From: Streptomyces sp. R33
Lineage (GTDB): Bacteria > Actinomycetota > Actinomycetes > Streptomycetales > Streptomycetaceae
NCBI RefSeq assembly: GCF_041200175.1
Contig: NZ_CP165727.1
Span: 7,868,001-7,932,000 of the forward strand
DNA: 64,000 bases
Reading direction: 5' to 3'
The notes beneath the pieces were generated by a model. It searched no databases and had not been told where the DNA came from. It worked only from the letters and a program-made list of their open reading frames with translations. Both the position numbers and the translations under genes were made by a program. Positions 8,263-15,458 of this stretch are shown here, piece by piece. Positions within the stretch are counted from its first letter, which is position 1. The number at the start of each line of letters is the position of its first letter.

Positions 8263-9689
8263 GGCTCGGGCCCACAGGGCGCGCCGCGTCCGCACTGCTC
8301 CTCGCCGTGCTGCTCACCGCAGGGTGCGACGCCGGCGGTGGCGGGGCGGCCGGCGGCGGACAGAGCGGCGCTGCGGGCGCCCCCGACCAGCCGGGCGACA
8401 TCGTGCTGGCCAGCGGCCGGGACGTGACCGGCAAGGGCGGCATCCGCCAGCAGCTGATCGATGCGTGGAACGCGCAGCAGGAGGGCAAGGGCTCCGGCCA
8501 CCGGGCCCGCCTCGTCGAGCTGCCCGGCTCGGCGGACCAGCAGCGCAGCCAGCTGCTCGGCGCGCTGCAGTCCGGCAGCGCGGAGTACGACGTGGTCAAC
8601 CTCGATGTGACCTGGGTGCCGGAGTTCGCCGCCGCGGGCCTCGTCCAGCCGCTCCCGGGCAAGCTGGTCGACTCCGATGTCATCAAGTCCGTCGCCGCCA
8701 CCGCCCGCTGGGGGGACAAGCTCTACGCGGTCCCCTTCAACAGCGATGTCGGGCTGCTGTTCTACCGCCGCGACTACCTGCAGAGCGCGGGCGTCAAGGA
8801 GACCGACCTGAGCAAGGGCACCGGCGGCGGCTGGTCCGTCGTCCAGCAGCTGATCCGCGCCCTCGACGCGGCGCGCAAGAGCCTGCCCGAGGCCTACGAG
8901 AAGGGCTGGACCTCGCAGCTCGACGCGTCGTACGAAGGGCTCACCGTCAACGGCATCGAGGCCTTCGCCTCCGCTTCGGCCTCCGACGGCTTCACCCTCA
9001 CGGACAAGGAGGGCCGCTACGCCGGTTCCGTGGACGACCTGAAGGCGGGGCTGGACGAGCTGGGCAACCGCACCGAGGCGGCCTACACCCTGGCGGCCGC
9101 CGCCCAGTCCGACGAGGCGGACACGCTCACCGACTTCGCGGCCGGCCGTACCGGCTTCCTGCGCCACTGGCCGTACGCCTACCGCACGCTCCACCAGTCC
9201 CTGTCCGAAGAGAAGCTCGGCGTGGCCCCGCTGCCCGGCCGGGCCGTGCTGGGCGGCCAGAACCTGGCCGTGGCCACGGGGTCGCCGCGGAGCAACGCCG
9301 CCCGTGAGCTCATCGAGTTCCTCACCAGCAGGCAGAACGAACGCTGCCTGCTCGACGCGGGGTTCGCGGCCACCCGGATCTCCGCGTACGTGGACGACAA
9401 ACTGAAGTGCGAGGCGGCGAAGCCACCCGGCCAGCCCACCGCGGCTCCGACGAGCGAGCGCACCGACCACATGCCACGGGACGCGTACGGCCGTCCCGGT
9501 TACGCGCGCGGCACCCTGCTGCCGGCACTGGAGAACGCCGTCCAGCGGCCGCGCACCCCGCTCTACGGCGCCTTCAGCCAGACGTTCGCCGCCCAACTGG
9601 CCCGGCTCCAGGGCGACAAGCCGCCCTCCGACGCGGAACTCGCCAAACACCTGCACGACCAGCTGAAGAAGGCCCTGCCCCCGGGGTGA
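8259..9689 (+). CDS. Extracellular solute-binding lipoprotein of the caspase operon
   Basis: This 476-residue protein begins with a lipoprotein signal peptide ending at lipobox LTAGC (Cys23), so it should be anchored on the outer face of the membrane. The body is a cluster-1 sugar-type binding protein (VELPGSADQQRSQL, YDVVNLDVTWVPEFAAAG, YAVPFNSDVGLLFYRRDYL). Its ATG overlaps the stop of the caspase gene (ATGA), which implies translational coupling. No permease or ATPase is nearby, so a transport role is doubtful; it may deliver or sense a ligand for the caspase-vWA protein. A clear paralogue lies at 31704-32978. The ligand is unknown. Confidence 0.85.
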   Translation: MRLGPTGRAASALLLAVLLTAGCDAGGGGAAGGGQSGAAGAPDQPGDIVLASGRDVTGKGGIRQQLIDAWNAQQEGKGSGHRARLVELPGSADQQRSQLLGALQSGSAEYDVVNLDVTWVPEFAAAGLVQPLPGKLVDSDVIKSVAATARWGDKLYAVPFNSDVGLLFYRRDYLQSAGVKETDLSKGTGGGWSVVQQLIRALDAARKSLPEAYEKGWTSQLDASYEGLTVNGIEAFASASASDGFTLTDKEGRYAGSVDDLKAGLDELGNRTEAAYTLAAAAQSDEADTLTDFAAGRTGFLRHWPYAYRTLHQSLSEEKLGVAPLPGRAVLGGQNLAVATGSPRSNAARELIEFLTSRQNERCLLDAGFAATRISAYVDDKLKCEAAKPPGQPTAAPTSERTDHMPRDAYGRPGYARGTLLPALENAVQRPRTPLYGAFSQTFAAQLARLQGDKPPSDAELAKHLHDQLKKALPPG

Positions 9690-9699
9690 CCACGGGCGG

Positions 9700-10659
9700 T
9701 CAGCCGACGCGGTCCGGACGAGCACTGCGGAAGGTGCGTCGGTAGGTGTCCGGTGGCACGCCGACCGTGCGGTTGAAGTGGCGCCGCAAGGTGGCGTCCG
9801 TACCCATGCCGGTGGCCGCGGCGATCGAGCCGATGGTGTCGTCGGTGGTTTCCAGGAGCTCCTGGGCACGGTGGATGCGTTGCGTCAGCAGCCAGCGCAG
9901 GGGAGTGGTGCCGGCGATGTCCGTGAAGACGCGCGCCAGGTGGCGTGAGCTCATGTTCGCCCGGCGCGCCAGGTCCTCCACGGTGAGCGGCTGGTCGAGG
10001 CGCTCCATCGCCCACACCAGCAGCGCGCCGAGGGGGTGGTCGGGGCGCTCGGGCAGCGGGGTGGCGACGAACTGGGCCTGGCCGCCGGCCCGATGGGGCG
10101 GTACGACGAGGCGGCGCGCGACCTCGTTCGCGACCGCCGAGCCGTGGTCGAGGCGGACCAGATGTAGACACAGGTCCATCGCGGCGGCCTTGCCGGCCGA
10201 GGTCAGCACGGTGCCGTGGTCCACGTAGAGCACGTCCGGATCGACGACCACCTCGGGATGCCTCTCGGCCAGCGCGGCCGCGTGCAGCCAGTGCGTGGTC
10301 GCGCGGCGCCCGTCCAGCAGACCCGCGGCGGCCAGTACGAACGCGCCCGTGCACAGCGAGGCGACCCGGGCGCCCGCATCGTGTGCCGCGCGCACGGCAT
10401 CGACGAGTTCGGCGGGCGGGTCCGCGTCCGGATCGGCGCACGCCGGGACGATCACGGTGTCCGCATGCACGAGCCGGTCGAGTCCCGCGTCGGGCTCGAG
10501 CCGGAAGCGGTCGCCGACCGGCACGGTGCCCGGGGCGCACACGGTGAACTCGTACCAGGGATCGACGAGATCCGACCGGTCGACGCCGAACACGTCGCAG
10601 GCGGCGGCGAGTTCGAAATGCGGTACCCCGGGTGTGACGGCCAGCGCGACAAGGCTCAT
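9700..10659 (-). CDS. GlxA-type transcriptional regulator (DJ-1/PfpI plus AraC)
   Basis: The 319-residue protein has an N-terminal DJ-1/PfpI amidotransferase-like domain, including the nucleophile-elbow segment ASLCTGAFVLAAAGLL. A C-terminal AraC/XylS domain with two helix-turn-helix motifs follows (TVEDLARRANMSSRHLARVF and TIGSIAAATGMGTDATLRRHF). ATG 10659 is chosen because the preferred homologous start is MSLVALAV at the first beta strand; the longer frame adds unrelated sequence. It is divergent from the saccharopine-dehydrogenase-like gene at 10788, and the 128-bp gap between them probably holds the shared operator. The inducer is not predictable. Confidence 0.9.
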   Translation of the reverse strand: MSLVALAVTPGVPHFELAAACDVFGVDRSDLVDPWYEFTVCAPGTVPVGDRFRLEPDAGLDRLVHADTVIVPACADPDADPPAELVDAVRAAHDAGARVASLCTGAFVLAAAGLLDGRRATTHWLHAAALAERHPEVVVDPDVLYVDHGTVLTSAGKAAAMDLCLHLVRLDHGSAVANEVARRLVVPPHRAGGQAQFVATPLPERPDHPLGALLVWAMERLDQPLTVEDLARRANMSSRHLARVFTDIAGTTPLRWLLTQRIHRAQELLETTDDTIGSIAAATGMGTDATLRRHFNRTVGVPPDTYRRTFRSARPDRVG

Positions 10660-10787
10660 GTCCGAAAGTGTACGGGGCGTGGCGTTCCTGCCACTCCCGG
10701 CCGCCGGGCCGCCGGCGGCACCATGGCATCTGTTGATCATTCGCGCACGAGCCCGAGAAGCGCGAGCGCACGAGACGGGGGAACCTC

Positions 10788-11834
10788 ATGGGAACGAGTC
10801 GAGCGGCAGCGGTAGTGGTGTTCGGCGCCTACGGGCACACCGGACGCTTCGTCGTGTCCGAACTGCTGGAGCGGGGGCTGGTCCCGATCCTGTCCGGCCG
10901 CGACCCCGGCAAGCTGCGGGCGCTGGCCGACGACTTTCCCGGACTCGACGTCCGGCCGGCCGCGGCCGACGATCCGGGCTCGCTCGACCGCGCACTGGCC
11001 GGCGCGGCAGCCGTGATCAACTGCGCCGGTCCGTTCGCCGTGACGGCCGCGCCGGTCATCGAGGCGGCGCTGCGCGCTCGGATCGCGTACCTGGACGTCG
11101 CGGGGGAGGTGGAGGCCGTCGCCGATACGTTCGCGCACTTCGCGGACCGGGCCCGCGACGCCGGCATCGTGGTCGTTCCCGCGATGGCGTTCTACGGGGG
11201 TCTCGGCGACCTGCTCGCCACCGCCGCGCTGGACACCGCCCCGGAGGCCGACGAGGTGCACCTCGCGTTCGCCCTGAGCAGCTGGCGGCCCACGGCCGGG
11301 ACGCGCGGGTCCAGCCAGGTCTCCCGGAGCCGGCGCGAGGGCCGGCGGCTCGTCTACGCGAAGGGCCGTCTGGAGCTGCGTACCGACGAGGCGCCCACGG
11401 GCCGGTGGACGTTTCCCGCTCCGGTCGGGGACCGGCCCGTGATCGGCGAGTTCACCACCACCGACAGCGTGACCATCGCACACCACCTGTCCGCCCCGGA
11501 CATCCACACCTGCATGACGCTCGAGGCCGTCAAGGACGTCCTGGCCGCGGACGCGGAACCCCCGAAGCCGGTCGACGAGCGGGGCCGCTCGGCACAGACC
11601 TTCCTCGTCGAGGTCGTCGTCCGTGCGGGCGGCACCCGGCGCCGTGCGGTCGCCCGCGGACAGGACATCTACGCCGTCAGCGCGCCTCTCGTTGTGGAGG
11701 CCGTCAGCCGAATCCTCGCGGGAGGGGCCGGGAAGGCCGGGGTGGTCGCGCCCGGCGAGATCTTCGACGCGCACGCGTTCCTGCGCTCACTGGCCCCGCA
11801 CCACCTCTCGTACGAGCGCGGTGCGGCCTACTGA
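10788..11834 (+). CDS. Saccharopine-dehydrogenase-like NAD(P)-binding oxidoreductase
   Basis: This 348-residue protein has an N-terminal Rossmann fold with a glycine-rich loop (VVVFGAYGHTGRFV, residues 8-21). Further conserved strands of the saccharopine dehydrogenase NAD(P)-binding family follow (AAVINCAGPF, YLDVAGEVEAV). Relatives include trans-acting enoyl reductases and uncharacterised reductases; true saccharopine dehydrogenases are longer. A GGGGGAACCTC ribosome site precedes ATG 10788. The divergent GlxA-type regulator is the likely controller. The reaction is unknown, though NAD(P)H-dependent reduction of a carbonyl, imine or enoyl substrate is expected. Confidence 0.8.
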   Translation: MGTSRAAAVVVFGAYGHTGRFVVSELLERGLVPILSGRDPGKLRALADDFPGLDVRPAAADDPGSLDRALAGAAAVINCAGPFAVTAAPVIEAALRARIAYLDVAGEVEAVADTFAHFADRARDAGIVVVPAMAFYGGLGDLLATAALDTAPEADEVHLAFALSSWRPTAGTRGSSQVSRSRREGRRLVYAKGRLELRTDEAPTGRWTFPAPVGDRPVIGEFTTTDSVTIAHHLSAPDIHTCMTLEAVKDVLAADAEPPKPVDERGRSAQTFLVEVVVRAGGTRRRAVARGQDIYAVSAPLVVEAVSRILAGGAGKAGVVAPGEIFDAHAFLRSLAPHHLSYERGAAY

Positions 11835-12030
11835 CGGCCGGTCGGCTACTTGGGGTCACCCAGACCTGCCGCTTGTTGGTGTTGGCCGTGTACAGCTGGA
11901 CCGCTGGGCCGGCGCCCCGTTGCAGTCGTACAGCGAGCCCTAGTCCGCCCACGACGACCGCGACGGCACACCGCGCCAAGGGTGCTATATGGCGGGGAGT
12001 TGCCGCCTGCGCGGCCGTCCTACCGGCTGC

Positions 12031-13416
12031 TCAGCCGTGCCATTGGCGATCGTGCAGCCGGTGGGCCTCGGTCAGGCCGTCGCGGAAGAACCGCTCGTAG
12101 TAGGCGGTCTCGACGTGGTGGGCCTGCAGCCAGACTCCAGGGACGTGGATCGTGTCACAGTGGGCGGGGAACCGCCCGTGGGTCTCGTAGATGTACGTGC
12201 AGATGTCGCGCGTGCAGGCGATGACGTCGGCCGAGTAGTTGCTGGCCTCGCGCAGGTACTGGGCGCCGAACTCACCCCGGTAGATGCGCTGGAACAAGCC
12301 CTCGTCGGTGTAGATGCCCTGCGGCCCGAACTTGTCCGCCACGACCGCGTCGACCGCGTCGTTCATCGTGGCGTAGTTCGGCGGGCACATCGCCTTGATC
12401 AGGTGCTCCCCGTTGTGGCGCAGGCCGACGGTGGTCGCCCGCAGCGCGGAATAGCGCGGCAGGGGCACCTGCCAGCGCAGGAGGTCGGCCGGCCGCCACC
12501 GGGGCGTGGTCCAGTCGAAGCCGAGCATCGGACCGTACGTGGGACGGAACTTCGGGTCGCCCAGCATGATCGGCGGGGCGAGCGAGGCGTGGATCCATGC
12601 CCCGAGCCCCATGGCGTCGGCGGTGAGCATGATGTTCTGCAGCAGCAGGTCGGCCTCGATCTGCGTGCGCATCGCCCAGATCGCGCCCAGCGGGAGTTTG
12701 ATGTCCTTGTTCAGGAACCCCGACTTGACCCACTTGCCCACGCCCGCCGAGCGGTAGAGGTTCCGGTCGTCGACGATGGCCGGCCGTGCGCCCTCGGGCT
12801 GCGTGAGCAGGTACATCATGCCGTTGATGTACTGCCGCGACAGGTCCACCACCGGAAACAGGACGGTGGTGCCCGGGAGGTTCGAGAGGAACCGGTTGGA
12901 GTCCAGGTAGGCGGGGAAGTCGCGCTTCCCGTCCGGTACGTCGATGCGGTGGTCGAGCAGCTGCACCTTGGCCTGGGCGGCGCGCGAGCACAGGGTCTCC
13001 GCGTCGAAGGTGGCCGGTGAGCCGTCGGCGGGAGGAGGCAGCTTGCGCAGGAAGTAGGTGCCGGTGTCGTTGATCAGGAAGAAGTGGGTGCCCTGGGCGT
13101 TGTCGGGGCTGCCCGCGGTCCGTCCGGCCATGTTGAGGTTCGGCTTGGCCATGATCGGTTTGCCGTCGCGGGGATCGGCGAAGGGGCGGTCCGGCATGGT
13201 GAGGCCGGTGCACCCCGTCATGGAGATGAGAACTGCCTCCTCCAGCTCCGTCAGCGGTGCGCGTGCCTCGGTGGAGGACCAGCTCATCGAGCCGGCTTCG
13301 ACGGAGCTTCCGCGGCTGACGCGGTGGGTGCGGCGGCGCCAGATCGACGTGATCAGCGGGCGGTTCAGGAGGGCGTCGAGCCCGGTGTGGCGGTGCGTGT
13401 TCGTCAGGTCTGTCAT
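12031..13416 (-). CDS. Nitroreductase-fold protein (putative)
   Basis: The 461-residue product starts at ATG 13416, just after CAGGAG. It contains segments reminiscent of the nitroreductase fold: RPLITSIWRRRTHRVSRG near the N-terminus, TELEEAVLISMTGCTG, and especially QIEADLLLQNIMLTADAMGLGAWIH, which resembles the dimer-core helix of FMN nitroreductases. It is about twice the length of a classical nitroreductase. No signal peptide or membrane helix is seen. It lies 39 bp downstream of the ThDP-enzyme gene on the same strand, so the two are probably co-transcribed. Flavin binding and function are inferred only. Confidence 0.5.
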   Translation of the reverse strand: MTDLTNTHRHTGLDALLNRPLITSIWRRRTHRVSRGSSVEAGSMSWSSTEARAPLTELEEAVLISMTGCTGLTMPDRPFADPRDGKPIMAKPNLNMAGRTAGSPDNAQGTHFFLINDTGTYFLRKLPPPADGSPATFDAETLCSRAAQAKVQLLDHRIDVPDGKRDFPAYLDSNRFLSNLPGTTVLFPVVDLSRQYINGMMYLLTQPEGARPAIVDDRNLYRSAGVGKWVKSGFLNKDIKLPLGAIWAMRTQIEADLLLQNIMLTADAMGLGAWIHASLAPPIMLGDPKFRPTYGPMLGFDWTTPRWRPADLLRWQVPLPRYSALRATTVGLRHNGEHLIKAMCPPNYATMNDAVDAVVADKFGPQGIYTDEGLFQRIYRGEFGAQYLREASNYSADVIACTRDICTYIYETHGRFPAHCDTIHVPGVWLQAHHVETAYYERFFRDGLTEAHRLHDRQWHG

Positions 13417-13455
13417 GCTCCTGCCCCTTCCGGTGGCAGCCGGGCCGGCCGGCGG

Positions 13456-15162
13456 TCAGTCGCGCAGACGTGCTTCGACGGTCTCGACGAGACCGGCGAT
13501 GACGCCGTCCGGTGAGGGGCTGTAGTGCGGGACGGCCCACCGCGTGATCCTGGCGTCGATGACGGTGGGCCGGCCGGAGGCCAGCGCCGCACGGAACGCC
13601 TTCTCGAACTCCTCCAGCGTCTTGACGCGGTAGCCGTCGGCGCCGCACGCCTGCGCGTAGGCGGCGAAGTCCGGGTTCTGGAACTCGACCAGCCCCGTCT
13701 CCCCGTAGGTGGTGAGCTGGAAGAGTTTGATCAGTTTGAACTCCCGGTCGTCGAAGATGACCCAGATGACGGGGATCTCGTTCTCGACGGCCGTCATCAG
13801 CTCGAACCCGGACAGCGAGTAGCATCCGTCGCCGCAGCCGACGACGACCGTCCGGTCCGGGTGCGCGACCTTCAGGCCGATGGCGCCGTTGACATGGCCG
13901 GCCATCGGTCCGAACGAACCGGCCTTGCGGAAGTGCTGCCCCTCTTCGAGTTCCACGTAGTAGCCGAGCCAGGCCAGGTGCGCGCCCGCGTCGGCGAGCA
14001 GGACGGCTTGTGGCGGCAGCATCCGGCCGATCGCCTGGGCGAGCTCCCCGGGGTGGATGTGCCCCGTCAGGTGGGTGATGTGCCGGGCCTCGTAGTCCCG
14101 GCCGTCGACTTCGGCCCTCGGGACCTCGCCGACCTTCTTCTCCAGCGCCTCGAGGAGCGCTGCCACGCCCAGGCGCGCGTCGGACAGCAGAGCGTGGTCG
14201 GGCCGGTAGGCCTTGTGGAACTCGGCCTCGGAGATGTTCACATGGATGAGCACCTTGTTCTCGAAGAGGTCCTCGCGGTAGTTGAACGTGGCGTGCTGGT
14301 TGAGGGAGTTGCCGATGCACAGCACGACGTCCGCCTCGCGGAAGGCCTTCCACGCGCTCGCGTGGCCGCTGTCGGCGAAGACGCCGACCGAGAGCGGATG
14401 CCCCTCGGACACGATGCCCTTCCCGTCCAGCGTGGTCAGCAGCGGAATCTGGAACCGCTCGATCAGCCGTTTGACCTCCGCTCCCGCTCCGCTGCGGACG
14501 GCGCCGAAGCCGACGAGGGCCACGATCCGTTTGCGCCCGGTGAGGGCGTCCGCCAGCACCGAGGCGATCTCCCCCACGAGGGCCGGATCGGGTGCGACCG
14601 GCTTGACGTCGAGCCGGATGTGCCGGAAGTCCGTGACCTCGATGCCGCGCTCGGTGAGGTTCTCGGGTACGTGGATGTGGACCGGCCCCGGGCGCCCCTC
14701 GAACGCGGTGTTGACCGCCTCCTCGAGGACGTCGCACGTGTCGGCGGCATCCGTGAGCAGGAAGGACTTCTTCGTCGTCGCCGCGAACATGGCCCGGGAG
14801 TCGGGCGTGCGGTTCAGGCCCGAGGTCTCGTTGAGCGAACCCCACCCCTGCCATTTCATCGAGGCGTAACCGGAGACGGCGAGGACCGGGTAGGAGTCGG
14901 ACATCGCCACGGCCAGTCCGGAGAACAGGTTGAACGCACCGGGCCCGGCCGTCGCGAAACAGAAGCCCAGCCGGTTCGTGTACATCGCGTAACCGCAGGC
15001 CATGAAGGACGCGGCCTGCTCGTGCCGCGTGATGACCGGCCGGATCTGTTGCGAATGCTTCAGCGCCAGCATCAGGCCGGCGGCGTTCTCGCCGGCCCCG
15101 CCGAATGCGGCCTGGACCCCGATGCCCTCCAGCCCCTTGACGATGGCTTCGTAGACTCTCAT
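13456..15162 (-). CDS. Thiamine-diphosphate-dependent enzyme (decarboxylase/acetolactate synthase-like)
   Basis: This 568-residue protein has the three-domain ThDP layout. The N-terminal PYR domain carries the activating Glu in TRHEQAASFMACGYA. A central domain includes ALVGFGAVRSG, and the C-terminal PP domain has GDGCYSLSGFELMTAVEN. The usual NN after the ThDP motif is DD here (VIFDDREFKLI). GAGGGAG precedes ATG 15162. The family includes acetolactate synthases, pyruvate and indolepyruvate decarboxylases and benzoylformate decarboxylase; the subgroup is not clear from sequence alone. It leads an operon with the nitroreductase-like gene and is divergent from the catalase-like/dioxygenase fusion. 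Confidence 0.85.
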   Translation of the reverse strand: MRVYEAIVKGLEGIGVQAAFGGAGENAAGLMLALKHSQQIRPVITRHEQAASFMACGYAMYTNRLGFCFATAGPGAFNLFSGLAVAMSDSYPVLAVSGYASMKWQGWGSLNETSGLNRTPDSRAMFAATTKKSFLLTDAADTCDVLEEAVNTAFEGRPGPVHIHVPENLTERGIEVTDFRHIRLDVKPVAPDPALVGEIASVLADALTGRKRIVALVGFGAVRSGAGAEVKRLIERFQIPLLTTLDGKGIVSEGHPLSVGVFADSGHASAWKAFREADVVLCIGNSLNQHATFNYREDLFENKVLIHVNISEAEFHKAYRPDHALLSDARLGVAALLEALEKKVGEVPRAEVDGRDYEARHITHLTGHIHPGELAQAIGRMLPPQAVLLADAGAHLAWLGYYVELEEGQHFRKAGSFGPMAGHVNGAIGLKVAHPDRTVVVGCGDGCYSLSGFELMTAVENEIPVIWVIFDDREFKLIKLFQLTTYGETGLVEFQNPDFAAYAQACGADGYRVKTLEEFEKAFRAALASGRPTVIDARITRWAVPHYSPSPDGVIAGLVETVEARLRD

Positions 15163-15458
15163 CGGCACTCCCTCAATCCGTGCCCTGCCGCATCGGGCGA
15201 GGACGACGATCCGATGCCGTGCTGTGCCGTCATCCTGCCTGTCAGTCTCCCCGGGCAGACCCGTTCGGGCTGATCGCACGGGTCCGTTCGGGTGAAGGGG
15301 CCCCGTGAGCGGGAACGCAGCGCGACGGTCGCCCCGCGACCCCGATGAACCCGTCTGCATTGCTCCGCGCGACGCGGCCCCGCCCGTGGGTCAAAGTTGC
15401 TGCGTGTGACGAAGATGCCCGCAGCCACCGACATGGGCAGCCGTTCGAAGGGGCACAG
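15163..15458. other. Divergent intergenic region
   Basis: These 296 bp separate the ThDP-enzyme gene from the catalase-like/dioxygenase gene and must hold both promoters. I see no clear inverted repeat or consensus promoter. An open frame from ATG 15345 enters the rightward gene but lacks a ribosome site. Confidence 0.4.

Noticed and set aside
12272..14854. Long minus-strand open frame (860 codons) across the ThDP and nitroreductase-like genes
   Set aside because: It is in the wrong frame relative to recognisable motifs and is rich in Arg/Gly/Pro, as expected for a frame shadow.
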